A DNA stretch of 64,000 nt from Cristatella mucedo (taxonomy: Eukaryota; Bryozoa; Phylactolaemata; Cristatellidae), in contig WPIO01000007.1 in assembly GCA_009760855.2 (NCBI GenBank), forward strand, positions 10,379,001 through 10,443,000, read 5' to 3'. The translations under genes were made by a program, and so were the position numbers. The notes below the pieces were generated by a model that was not told where the DNA came from, did not search any database, and was given only the letters and a program-made list of their open reading frames with translations. Positions 1-11,480 of this stretch are shown in pieces; the stretch's first letter is position 1, and the number at the start of each line of letters is the position of its first letter.

Positions 1-957
1 GGATTAATGTGAATCGAAAATGATCATCCGAGGAACCTCTGAAGTATGGAGTACCTCAGGGCTTTGTGCTTGGTCCTCGGTTCTTTTCACGGTTTATACT
101 CTCTGGCAAACCGAGTGTGATTCAGAAATTTGAAGACCCAACGCTCAAAAGCGGCTTTGCCAGCGTATCTCCTGTTGAATATGCATAAAATTTAGGTGTC
201 CTGTTCCAAAGTGACCTTTCATTAGACGACCACACTAGCTCCGTAGTCAAGTCTACCTGCTTTCAGCTACATAACATTGCTAAAATGTGCGCTTGCTTAG
301 GCCGGGATACTCCATCTAAATTAATCCGTGCATTTCTTACTTGTTATTCGTTACATCCCATCCCCGTCTCGACTTCTGTAACACTGCTTGCTGGCCTACT
401 GGCCAATGCAAACAGGCGTTTACGGTTGGTGCAAAACTCTGCAGCTAGGCTTGTCACATCACACCGCACCACTTCTAGCCAACCTGCACTGGCTCCCAAT
501 CAAGCAACGCATCGACTTCAAGGCTCTGTCACTCATTGCTAGGTCCCTTCATTCTTTGGCTCCAATCTACCTACAAGATCTACCCCCCCAACCAGATGCT
601 TCCCACTTTCTCTTTGTTGCGTGAGACGAAGTCTGTTGGCTACCGAATGCGTACCGAAAGCCGCTTAGGCTGTGAGTTCGCTATACAAAACTCTCCTGCG
701 TAACGCCCACATTGTCTTTATGACTTTGTGGAATTACAGACGGAGATACATTACATTGCTGTGCATGCTGCCACTAACCACATTTTTGTGCTGACCTTGA
801 ACAAGTAAATTCTAATCATGTTATGCTCGTTGTCATTGAGCATGCTACCACTAACCATTCGATCATGCTTCTTTTGCAGCAAATGCAAAGTGCCTAGAAA
901 CAGATTTATTTGTCTGCGGCACTATAAAAAAACGTATTGTTATTATTATTATTATGG
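1..957 (+). mobile_element. LINE-A (CR1/L2-like) 3' fragment, mosaic with LINE-B tail
   Basis: Starts in reverse-transcriptase sequence (GVPQGFVLGPRFF), jumps over the YADD region and continues with NLGVLFQSDLSLDDH and the C-terminal LHWLP-type domain. At about 600-770 it carries the LINE-B 3' signature (CTACCGAATGCGTACCGAAA, CGGAGATACATTACATT). It then resumes LINE-A 3' UTR and ends in GTAAAG-like hairpin sequence plus (ATT)n at 930-957. Frameshifted and non-functional. Truncated by the window edge. Confidence 0.8.
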
Positions 958-1514
958 CTAGGCATTGGGCGGTCCTTAGCAAAGCTAATCTTGGATGGCG
1001 TATATTCCTTTAGTGAAGTATGTGTGCTTGGCAGCTGTCTTGGCATAAAAAAATAAACATTGCTTTGCTCAGCCTAACAATTAAAGTCTACGGTCTTCTG
1101 CGAGTCTATTCACGGCTGAGTCGTAAGAGTCGAAGACGCCTACTGAATTTTAGCTTGGCGGTACGATGCTTGCACTTTTTGCCTCAGGTCGGGATTCAAG
1201 TCCTGTAGCTAGAAATCTTTTTTCCAGCTATAGGCAGGGTGAAAGCCTCTAAGACTCTTTGCCTCGATAGAAATTTGACTCTTGAATCAGCGATTTTTGA
1301 TTTCACCAATGGGTCTTAACCCAGTCGCTGATGTGCTTGATCTTCACGGCCAGTAAAGCGGATTTGATGCAGTTGTCAATCTTGTATTGCTAATTGCAAG
1401 CGGTGTGAAAGTTGCTAGGACTCTTCCGCTCCTATTTGCACAAGGCCATTAAATCGACTGATTTTTACTTTACATTTAGAGGCTGTACACGTGTGCACGT
1501 TAATAAAAAAAAAT

Positions 1515-1670
1515 ATTTCATTTGCCATGCGTCCCAAGAGAACTTAATCTCTATCCAGACACTTCACATATGCAGCAGGGCTCGAGCCCATGACATCGGT
1601 CATAAAATTCATTCGTCTTGACCGTTGGTCGTTGAAGGCGAGCAACGTTACCACCGGGCCAAACCAGTGC
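1515..1670 (-). mobile_element. SINE-A (tRNA-derived)
   Basis: On the minus strand, a tRNA-like head ending in GGGCTCGAGCCC (box B region), then the 3' hairpin. The outer stem here reads GTGTC/GACGC, keeping pairing despite substitutions. Confidence 0.82.
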
Positions 1671-2149
1671 AATACTAGGTACCAAAACAGTAAGTATCGC
1701 ACTTTTTGAGGGTGATACAATATGTTTAATTGCGCATGTAATCTCATGGGCCTGTCCAGTGCCTTAGCTTTACTAAATGTTCGGCTGGAGTAGCGGATGA
1801 TATCCAAGCGCGGTAAAGCTGACCCTATGGGTATCCCACAGTGCAATGGCTTTGCTCAGCTACCCAAGCACCAGATAGGATGGCAAATCTGCGAGTCATT
1901 AAACCAAATAAGCGTGCTTACTTCGAGTAGCAAACTAAACGTTGGCCTCGTTGTCTCACTTAATACTCTCTAAACGAAGGTAATATTATTTTTAAAATAC
2001 TTATACACTGCCCTAGGAGAAAATAATCTCCTTTTAAACTGATACTAGAAGGGAAGCACTTTCAAAATGCAGAACGCCTTCTGCCGAGGACCGAGTGCAA
2101 AAAAATTATTTCGCCTCGAGCTGGGAACTGATTGCTGCTATCAAGCACA

Positions 2150-2610
2150 ATTTCAGCACGCATTAGCACATGACAAAAATTCACATGAATGGAGTAAATA
2201 TGGGAGGAGAAGTGAGCGTCTAGCTTCCTTTTAAATGTAGTCCAGTAGGGAGACGTCGAGACATCAATCGGATAAGGCTCGGTCTTGGAGAGATTTACTG
2301 GTTGGTTTGAAGGCACAGCTAAAAGAATTGAGTCGCACGAGTGGCAGCCTGAGTAGTACTGCAGATAGATGCCCTAGAGTAGAAGAAGGAAGCGATCTAA
2401 AAGCGGACGACGGGACCCTTGAAGCCGATAAGCTGCTCGATGGGTAGCCAATGTAGGGAAGGCAAGTGGAGGAATGTGGCAGTTTCTACGTTATTGTCAG
2501 TAAAGCCTTGCGGCTGAATTTTGCACCAACTGCTAGCGCCTAACTGCATAGGCCCAAGCCATGAATTACAAAAGTGGAGATGTGATGTCGCATTTGTGTA
2601 AGTCAAACAC
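2150..2610 (-). mobile_element. LINE-A 3' ORF fragment
   Basis: Reverse-strand sequence matches the 41.0-41.6 kb copy: TTCCTTTTAAATGTAGTCCA near 2225 and the LHWLPIEQLIGFKG block near 2450. Diverged and interrupted. Confidence 0.75.
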
Positions 2611-2679
2611 TATCTGAACGCACGCGTTTTGCTCCAAGGGATCGTATGCACTTGGATGACTCCGACTGCAGCAAGCAGT

Positions 2680-2960
2680 GACCGCAAACCGCTGCGGAGC
2701 GTCGGGCATCGACCTGGGCGGCCCCCTATTCGTACGCCCCGCCCCTCTTGAACGTTTCGGACATTGTTACGCCCTGATTCCGCTCGAAGAGTAACCACTG
2801 AGTTCGTGTCGAATAAAAACTGTGGTATTATTTTGAGCTTTAATTTTCAGTAATTGCGAGTCTAGCTCCGCATAAATTAAAATCGTGCGGGTCTTTTCGC
2901 CCAAAATAAAATTTTTACAGGTGTGCCCTCTAGATACAAATCCTTGCACCGCCACTGACC
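2680..2960. repeat. Unclassified repeat R1, copy 1
   Basis: Shares with 4025-4285 the ordered blocks CGACCTGG, CCGCCCC, GAGTTCGTGTCGAAT, TAATTGC-A-TCTAGC-CCGC, TTTTCGC, and a CACCGCCACTG-like end. Same orientation in both copies. Possibly a non-autonomous DNA transposon. Confidence 0.65.
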
Positions 2961-3274
2961 ACTAATGTTTGGCTCCAGTCCGTGATTTTGTATGTGCTGG
3001 CTGTCATTCTTTATGTTTCTTAAAGACTAAATTTAGCCTAAAAAATTTGAATCTCGCTGACCACTTCTGTCCACTAAATTAAGCATTTACAGCAATCCAT
3101 ACGTATATACGGTCTACATATTTAGGAATATACGAAGACATGCACTTACAAATATATCAAAAGCGCGGATGCACATGCTCGACACATACATACCAACACA
3201 CAAAACAATAACAAACGTGCATAAATATACATCACTTATACCTGTGCTATAAATGTATACTGGATAAACTTGTA

Positions 3275-3307
3275 TATATATATACATATATATATATAAG
3301 TAACTTG

Positions 3308-3345
<38 letters not shown>

Positions 3346-3364
3346 CGTGTGCGTGTGTGTGTGT
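3275..3364 (+). repeat. Compound (TA)n(TG)n microsatellite
   Basis: TATATA blocks broken by AAGTAACTTG, then a (TG)n run with CG variants. Open frames here encode only repetitive Thr/His/Tyr/Ile and are not genes. Confidence 0.95.
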
Positions 3365-4024
3365 GCATTGTAACATTTCACTTGGCATTAGATCGGTCTG
3401 AAAATCGTAAAACTGCAATGCAATCTCCAGGCTGAAAAAATGTCACTTGTAAAGTCATAAATGGTCTTATGTATGTGTAATAAAAATGTACGAACAGAAA
3501 TTTAGAATATTTCATTTTGTTTGCTATAGAACTATGAAAAAAGAAATTGTCAAAATTGACATTGTAATCTCTACTGCATAAAAGAAACTGACATATTTAG
3601 CAAACCCTGAGTAAAACATACTTCTTTCGGTAGCCGGAGAACGATATTGGCTTCAAAACTAGCCAGGGTAAAGCATCATAGACTGCTTGTTTTCCTCACA
3701 ATTGTGCACTTGCGAATGACAATCGGCGATTTAAAATATCGCGCCTTTCTCAATAGTGTCAGAACATGATTTTTCACATTTCATTTTAATAGCAACATGG
3801 TAACCTTTTTCTGTTTTTACCTAGATGGAGGTAGGAAAGTTAGATATAATACTCTGCGTTTTTATTCCACGTTTGATTTCCAGAGTTCCCTTCAGTTTTG
3901 CAAAAATCCGCCAGAAATCGCCATTGACGGGTGAAGAAAGATTTATAGCAGCTAGTGTATACGTTTAGACGTGTATACCATCAATGACGGGGGTGTGTGG
4001 GGGGTGTGGGCGGTAGGCATTTCC

Positions 4025-4285
4025 CCCCACAGCGGGGCAGCGACCTGGACCGCCCCTAATTCCTTCTCCACTCCCCCGACCGTCATCAACGACAAAAGTA
4101 TGCCTCAATTTCACTTGATGAACAATCACCGAGTTCGTGTCGAATTATTTTTTGCTATGCTATAGTCTTTCACTAATTGCAAATCTAGCCCCGCCTACAT
4201 GAAAATGCTTCGTGGTTTTTCGCTACATAATACTTTAGCAGGTTATGCCCCCTATATTGAAATCGTGGCTCTACCACTATATACC
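4025..4285. repeat. Unclassified repeat R1, copy 2
   Basis: Colinear with copy 1 over about 260 bp with substantial divergence, and directly followed by CA/TA microsatellite. Confidence 0.65.
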
Positions 4286-4371
4286 AGTAAGTACCAGTTC
4301 ATGCACGCGCTTATGTGTGTATTTGTATGCGAGTGTACAGAGTATATAAGTGCACAAATAAACACACACAC

Positions 4372-4372
<1 letters not shown>

Positions 4373-4429
<57 letters not shown>
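4373..4429 (+). repeat. (TA)n tract
   Basis: About 27 TA units after a short CACACACG stretch. Next to the second copy of the unclassified repeat family. Confidence 0.97.
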
Positions 4430-4589
4430 TGCACTATAAGTAATGTCACTTTTCGGTGCACATATAGCAACCAGCAGAGGTGATCTTACGTGACGAGAAA
4501 AAGACGTGGAAGTAGCAGATTAAGTCGCCTTGCAACGAACTGAGGTCGGTCGGCACATATCGTCGATATCTTCTTGTACAAGAAATATG

Positions 4590-4915
4590 TAAGTGAGTTT
4601 ACCTAGTCTAGGATCTGCAGACCTGTTCTGTCACCAGCAGTTCTAAAAATGGACAGCTGATTGGTCGCCCTCGGAAGATCCGAGAGCAGGAGAGGCTTAA
4701 GTTGGTGCAGCAGTCCAGCTAGGGATGAGAGAGCCAGGCCGAGAAGGATCCAGTAGGTCATAGATAGAGTTTCACTTTGTACTTGCCGATCAACAGGGAG
4801 CCCAGCACAGTTCCTCGAGCAAAGGAGACGGAACCTCTTGGATTTAAGGACCAGCCTGAAGGCTGCTTTCAGCTGCAGCTGTAGAGGCTTGGTGGCTGGT
4901 TTCAAGCAGTCCTGC
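4590..4915 (-). mobile_element. LINE-B 3' ORF fragment
   Basis: Encodes decayed versions of AFRLVLKSKRF and SLAGLLHQLKP, parallel to ARLVFKSQRF and AELLHQFQPV in the 10.8-kb and 32.8-kb copies. Old and frameshifted. Confidence 0.72.
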
Positions 4916-7615
4916 CAATACTGAGCTATATACCCACCTTCGAATAATCCCGTCTTGGCATGTGTTCGTCTGCAGGCTTTTCTGTTTCTATCTCTCTGTC
5001 TGTCTGTCTCTGTCTCCTCTCCTCCTTCTTCTCAGTCTATCAGCCTTGGCTCTCTCGGTGTCATGTTTGCTTGCCACTAGTGCAGACTCTCAGCCAATCA
5101 ATTTGCCAGTCTCTTGCCAAGGAGAAAAACTGCCGAGCGGCAAGTAAGGACTTGCAGATTAAAAAATTATGAGGATTTGTCGGTCACGACTGAATGAAAC
5201 TGAGCCCATTGCACGGGCTTTGAAGCACACGTGAAAACGTTGCAACAGCCGTAACTTTATGTCGAGGGAAGGAGCCAGCATGCCTAGGGCCGAAGGAACA
5301 TACTCATGAAGCTTAGAAGAATCTGATTTCTGTTCGCACGAGCCCTGTAAGTAGCGGGACACGAAACTGCTAGAACGAACCGAGGTACAGCTCGGCCTGC
5401 CGCGTCGGGCCCCGGGTTTCTGGCTGCTCTGTAGTTGAATAGTGAATTCTGGTAATGAAAAACAGCCCACTAATTGGCCGTTGTGCATGTCAGCAGGAGC
5501 ACTGTCGCGATATGTTTAGTCCACAGCTCAGTATATTTCAAGCTGCCGATTATTCATTTGCATCGCACAATCATCGGTCAGTTGGTCATGTTGGGCCAGA
5601 TCTGTGACGACAGTGACATTGCACATCGATCACTACTTCTTAGGAAGACTGTGCTACTTTAGCCACCAACCGACAACAAATGGTACAAAGGCTGAATGCT
5701 GAGTGCTGCTGACCTGCAAGCCTTCGCCATCACGGTTTGCATTTCGAGCCTCTTTGCTGAGCCAGGCGCGACCGAAGAAAAGAGGAAGTTCACCACTGAC
5801 GAGTAGCACTTGCTCAGTGAGAGGGGCTGGGCTGCGGTACCGGCTGCAGCACAGCGGCGTACAGGAGGACAACTGCTGCAGCACAACGTCCGGCACAAGG
5901 AAGAGAATCCAGGATTCTGAAGATGCGGCAGCTTAAGACGAGGGAGGCTCTTGATCGGGTTGATCCATCCATTCCTCGGGGAGGGAGTGTATCATAGTGG
6001 GATGGGAGGGGGAAAGGCGACTGGGTGGATGCTATAGCCACGCCGATCGTTCTGTAAGTCAATGAAAAGTATACATCCCAGCAAGACGTTCGAGAGTACC
6101 CACACATCTGAACTAGGCTGAACGTTGCAGCACCTGTTTGCAAGAATGACTATGCCCCTAAAAGTTGCAGCACCTCCTTGCAAGAATGATAATGCCCTTT
6201 GCATTCCACTTGATTTTCAAGACCCGAAGGTCGTCCAGGTACATTGCAATAACATAGGCATGACTAATTAATGTCTCTATTTAATGGCTGGCAGCCTGCC
6301 TCTGTGTTGGCGAAACTAGTACACGTTCTAAGCTCTCAGGGTATGGGCAAGCAGCAGGTTACAGGACCACAAGTGCCACTTGCTGCTTGTTACATTAGTT
6401 AGTGGACCAAGTACTGATATTTTAATTTCAGTTGGATGAATGGCAACACTGCGCATCTTGTACCAGAGCAGTTGGTGCTACGAGCCAGGGTGCTAGCCAG
6501 TGTAACAGATCCTCTAAATCTAACGCTGAACCAGTCTATTAGCGGTAGCCCTACCCCTTAATAGCAGCCTAAAACTAGATGCAGCTGAGAGCTAATTTGA
6601 CGACCCTGCATGAATGCATTTGATGGGTGTCCCGGTAAGGTGTACTAAACACAAATGAATTCCCAGCAGCTGCAGATGGAAGCTTGCCAACGTTGACATA
6701 TTGGTTACCTGGCCTGATTCCGACGGCCTTATCTCGGTTACTACCCAAAGCGGTAACTCCAAGGGAGAGGCAGTGAGTTTCAGCAACTCGGTACGTAGCC
6801 TTCACTGTATATTCATCGGGGAGGGAGGCTGTAGCTGTGGCCGTGCACAGCAGCCTAGGACGGCAAGCGCTGGGTTCTGGCGGTTTTGCTGCTGCTCACG
6901 AGCTGGCTACTCATCCGGACAGTGAGGCAGTGACGTCCAAATCCCAGCTCTGGCCTTGCAACGCAAAGGAGTCACACCCACGTGATATTATTAAGGCTCC
7001 TCCTACCCTCGGCTGGTTGTCTGCTCTAGCGAAGCAGGCATACTCGCTGGCTAGCTTGCAGTAGGCTGCAGCTGCAACGTGCTGCATTAATTATCACGCA
7101 GCCGGTCAAAGCTTATCGGGCACCTCAAAAGGTGTGCCTACGGTCGAGCGATCTCAGTGAGGCCGAGCGAAGCCATGCCAAGACTGCCAAGCAGGGCTGA
7201 GCCGGTCGGCCGCTGGTGCTCAGGCTGGTTGGTGTTCAGGCTGGTGCCAAGGCGATACTCGGCCGAAGCTTGGCCTTCTCGAGCTGCTGCTCAGCAGATC
7301 AGCACTCAGCAGGCCACGAAGCACTGGTTGCAGCTAAATGACAGTACTGCTATGGCGCCACGAGCCAGCCGCATGATTAGCCTCGCAGCAAACGTCTTAG
7401 CTACGGCCGACAAATTGGCATGCTCGCTCGAGTCCGTCATTTGACTCTCGGCTCCTGCTGCCCTAGCATTGCCTGCATGCTGCCATGCTGAACAATGGTA
7501 ATGCCTAGTTCATCAGCATCTGAAGTGAGACCTGCGCTTTGGCATGCACTCACCACGCTTCTGGTCGAGTGAATATCCAACGTTGGAAGAGCTCAGCATT
7601 GGGCTTGTGAGGGCA
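4916..7615. other. No recognisable gene
   Basis: CT-rich low-complexity DNA at 4980-5040, a 40-bp tandem duplication at 6124, and GCTGC/GCTGG-rich sequence at 6830-7470. Short open frames on both strands show no known domain and no splice-site support. Confidence 0.6.
6124..6202 (+). repeat. Tandem duplication, 40-bp unit, two copies
   Basis: GTTGCAGCACC...TTGCAAGAATGA...ATGCCC occurs at 6124 and again at 6164, with a few differences. Confidence 0.9.
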
Positions 7616-7617
7616 TG

Positions 7618-7676
7618 CACACACTCACAATGCATACACACATGCACGCACACACGCACACACGCACAGACATGCA
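7618..7676 (+). repeat. Degenerate (CA)n tract
   Basis: CACACA, CATGCA and CGCACA units, clearly decayed, followed by CT-rich DNA to about 7765. Confidence 0.85.
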
Positions 7677-7765
7677 TACTAATATTCAAACCCTCTATCT
7701 CTCACTTACTCTCCCTTTCTCTGACTCTCCCTATTTCTGTCTGTGTCTCAGTCCACTCTCAGCGA

Positions 7766-8070
7766 CTCTTAATAATAATAGTAAGAGCACACTTGATAAA
7801 GCGCCCTCAGCGAACTCAATCTCTTTCTAGGCGCTTAACATTTGTTCCAATGGAAGCACGATCGAATGATTAGTGGTAGCACGCTCAATAAACAACAAGA
7901 ATAATATAGTTAGGAGTGACATGCACAGGGTCAGCCTGCAAATATGGTTAGTGGCAGCATGCACAGTGTGAGCACGGATTAGCACATAAAGGACGAATCA
8001 CAGGAGTCCACTAAATGCTGTGATAAATAGGTACGTTCCCGTTGCCATCTCTATCCACATCTCTCTCGAA
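7766..8070 (-). mobile_element. LINE-A 3' end
   Basis: Reverse complement of the LINE-A 3' UTR: hairpin sequence near 7796-7835, then the GACATGCACAGGGTCAGC and GGACGAATCACAGG stretches shared with 41.0 kb. Confidence 0.82.
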
Positions 8071-8449
8071 AGCATGCTTGAGTGCTCGCCTATTCAAACT
8101 TGCAGCCACGAGAGACTAGCATCCAGTTCGCTGTGGTCACCGATCGGTGGTAGCTCCTACACGCCCACAGCTTGCGATAGCAAAAGCCTGATATGATTAC
8201 CGCTGAGAGCTATCAATAGGGTCGTGTTTGCACCATGTCGAGTGAGAGAACAGGGATACCTGAGTGAGAGGTAGATGCCCTTATTGATGGTGTCATCTGG
8301 TGTCAATCAAGCAGCCCACCGCAGCCGGACCTGTTCTGATTACACCAGCTGCAAGCGTCCTCCCTCAGGGCAGCCGCTCGCTGGCTCCTTGCTTTAGTTC
8401 TTGCAGCCGAGGTTTAATCACAGCATGGCAGCCTGTCACTGACTACGCA

Positions 8450-9960
8450 TGCGAGCCTCCGAGACTCTCTAATCCGTGCGACCAAGCGAAGTCGCAGCAC
8501 GTAACGTCGTAGGCATCGAGAGTCTCGTCTACTATTGAGCGTCTCGGGGCACTATCCTTGAAGACGGTTTGAGGTTGAAACGTTACGATGGAGTATATAT
8601 TGCGCCCGCCCGAATCGAAGTCCTCTGGCTCGATGCCGAAGAAGAGGCAACACCTAGAACTGTCCGCGCCCAGCTGCCGGGGCTGCACCACCGTGCACTC
8701 AGCGAACGCAGCCGGCCAGCTGAGTATGTAGCAAAGTTCGACCCACGAAAGCTCGATGGCACAGAGCAGAGCCCCGACGGCGCTAGATAGCAGCAGACCG
8801 ATAGCCTGGCCAATAACCCGAGGCGTCAGCAAGCGGCCCGAACCGGCCGAGCGAATAAGGTGCACGGATGGCAGACGCAGACCATACCTCGCATGCTGCG
8901 AGCCTACCCGCCCCAACCAAAGGCCAGGAGGCGCTGCCCGAGCGGCCGGATGCGAGGCTCCACTGCCCAGGCTACGTAGCGACGCGGACGCGAGGCCATC
9001 CCGCCCATCGGCAGTGCCCAGGCCGAGGGAGGGGGAGGGGGAAGCTGCCAGACTTAATCGACTGGGGCGGCGAGCGCACCGCGAGCGCTTCACGTCCCGA
9101 GCCGGGCCGACGCCGCAGTCGCCGCGACCCGAAGCAGGTGGCGCTGCGAGCTCGCTAGCAGCCGCCAGCCGTTCCGGCGCCGCTTACCGAGCCGCAGCCT
9201 GCAGCTGACGATCGAGTTCCAGGTGCGGCGGCGGCGCCTTGCCGGCCGTTGCCCTCGCAGGCGTCGCCGAAAGAGGTCGCGCGGTACTAAGACCGGCTCG
9301 CGCTCTCCCTTTACGCACGACTCTAGACGCCGACCGGAACGTCGTCGACGCCGCCGTCGACGCCGCGGCCTTGGCGCCTAAGCCCGCTGAAGCGGCAGTC
9401 GCCCGGCAGCGTTTTCGGGCCGCGTACGTCGGCCGCGAGTCGCTAAGGTAAGAAGTGTTTGCGATCGCCAGCGGCTGGCTTGTTTGCTTACCGCCTTTAC
9501 CTTTTGTGAGCGAAGTACACCCGGTCCCTCTTAACGAGGCTTCGCGCGTAAACGCCGCGTCGACGTGAGCGAAAGCGCTTGAAAAGCGCTCGATATCCCA
9601 AGACGCTGCTCGCCTCGAGCGGACGCTGAGCGCCTGCGCCGTAGAATATCGTCTGCGAGCAGCGGCAGCCAGCAGCCGCGCGGCGGGCGAACCGCACGTC
9701 GGGAATCTTCGCGCGAGGCAAGGACGGCGGCGGGCGCGGTCTAGGTTCGCTCCCGGCTCTCCCGAAGCAGGGCGCCCGCGCTCGCGCTGGAGATCGCTCC
9801 GGCAGTCCGCCGCCTAGCGAGTGGTGACTCATCGGCTCACCGCCGCCGCCGCCGCTGCTTTCGAATCCGCCGCGCCGTTCAATCTCGCCACCGCGATTGC
9901 AGGCACCCCCGCAGTAGCCGCACGGCATGACGCCTCGTTGTCGTCGCTGCCCTGCGCCTT
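8450..9960. other. GC-rich segment with possible plus-strand untranslated exon
   Basis: CpG-rich DNA without a recognisable protein. On the plus strand, CTAAG|GTAAGAAG at about 9449-9450 is a strong splice donor, so part of 9190-9449 could be a 5' untranslated exon. On the minus strand a 216-codon open frame (8443-9093) lacks any ATG. Two pieces recur elsewhere in the window (9060-9160 near 14.15-14.26 kb, and 9195-9285 at 11.39-11.48 kb). Confidence 0.35.
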
Positions 9961-10041
9961 TGGCCGCCAGTCCTTCCTAGCATCTTCATTTCCTCTCCTT
10001 CGTCACCTTCTTTTCTTAGTGCTTCTCGAACGTCTACGCTG

Positions 10042-10135
10042 ACTACATGCTTCCTTTGCAGCAACTGTAAAGTGCCTAGAAAGAGATTGAGTTCTCTGAG
10101 GGCGCTATAATAAATGCTTTATTATTATTATTACC
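10042..10135 (+). mobile_element. LINE-A 3' tip, severely 5'-truncated
   Basis: Only the last ~90 bp: TTTGCAGCAACTGTAAAGTG, hairpin, then TTATTATTATTATT. A typical dead-on-arrival insertion. Confidence 0.85.
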
Positions 10136-10489
10136 ATTCCTATTGCTATTATCATTATTACTGCCGCCGCCGCCGCCGCCGCTGCCGCCCATAAGGCGCC
10201 ACCCACGCCGCTCGCACCTCTCGCCAAAGGCGACCGGTTTTTACGGAGCGCGAGGCAATGTAATGTAATGTATCTCCGTCTGTAACTCCACAAAGTCATA
10301 AAGACCATGTGGGTGTTACGCGGGAGAGTTTTGTATAGCGCACTCACAGCCTAAGCGGCTTTCGGTACGCATTCGGTAGCCAACAGACTTGGTCTCACGC
10401 AACAAAGAGAAAGTGGAAAGCATAGCAGAGTCAGGAGAGTGAGGTGGTGAGTAGCATGGAAGTAGCAGCTCAAGACCGCTGAAAAGGAT

Positions 10490-10695
10490 GAGCCGTAGCC
10501 ACTAACCACATTTGCATGCTGACCCTGTGCATGTCACCCCTAACCATGTTATTCATTTTGTTTGTTTTTCAAGCATGATTTTACTTACCATTCAATTGCA
10601 TGTCGCTTTGCAGCAAATGTAAAGCGCCTAGAAAGAGATTAAGTTCTCTGAGGGCGCTTTATCAAGTGCATTATTATTATTATTATTATTATTGT
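10490..10695 (+). mobile_element. LINE-A 3' end nested in LINE-B
   Basis: Plus-strand LINE-A 3' UTR with hairpin (10621-10660) and (ATT)n tail. It splits LINE-B sequence that is contiguous at 32690-32730 (GATGAGCC...TCGGCAGTAGG). The flanks repeat GTAG, a likely short target duplication. Confidence 0.88.
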
Positions 10696-11380
10696 AGTCG
10701 GCAGTAGGAGAGTAGTTGCCGTTGCGTAAGAATTGTGGAAGCGAGTTTCACAGTCTAGGACCTGCAGAGCTAAAGCTTATATCGCCAACGGTCTTTAAGC
10801 GGAGGAATGGGACAGCTAAATTATTGTCCACACAGGACCTGAGGGCGCGAACAGGCTGAAACTGATGCAGCAGTTCAGCTAGGTACGAAGAAGCCAAGCC
10901 GTGGCGGGCCTTGTGGGTCAGCGTAAGAACTTTGCTTTTTTTTCGTTTGCTCAACCGGCATCCATCCTAGCTCTTTCAGCAAAGGAGACACGCGCTCAAA
11001 CCGCTGGGACTTGAAGACCAGCCTTGCAGCCATATTCATAGTCCGCTGTAGCGGCATAATAGCTTTCTATGGTAGCCCAGCCAAAAGAGAATTAATTACA
11101 GTAATCAACCCGAGACAGAATTAAGGAGCTAGTTAAATTTTTTACAAGCCGCTATGGGAGACAGCTCCTAATCTTGGATAGTGATCGGGCGTGATAGCTA
11201 GCTGTAGAAGCAGACTTCTGAATGAAGCTTTTGAAATTGAGGCAGCTGTCGAAAACGACACCTAAATTTCGAGCACGTGGTTATGGTCGCACAATAGCGT
11301 CACCGATTAGAAGAGCAGAGCCTTTTAATCCAGCCACACGCTTAGGGTGTCCAGTGAGCAGCAGTTCGGTTTTATCATTT

Positions 11381-11480
11381 TTAACGAGCCGCCGCCTGCG
11401 CTGACGATCGAGTTCCAGGTGCGGTGGCAGCGCCTTTCCGGCCGTTGCCCTCGCAGGCGTCACCGAAAGAGGTCGCGCGT
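11381..11480. mobile_element. 100-bp GC-rich insertion with 7-bp target duplication in LINE-B
   Basis: ATCATTT occurs at 11374-11380 and 11481-11487. Removing the insert and one copy restores the LINE reading FLKLNDKTELLL. The insert matches 9195-9285 with only a few differences. Confidence 0.8.

Noticed and set aside
8443-9093. 216-codon minus-strand open frame with a more protein-like composition
   Set aside because: It contains no ATG, matches no family I recognise, and lies in GC-rich DNA where stops are rare. Part of it overlaps a duplicated repeat segment.
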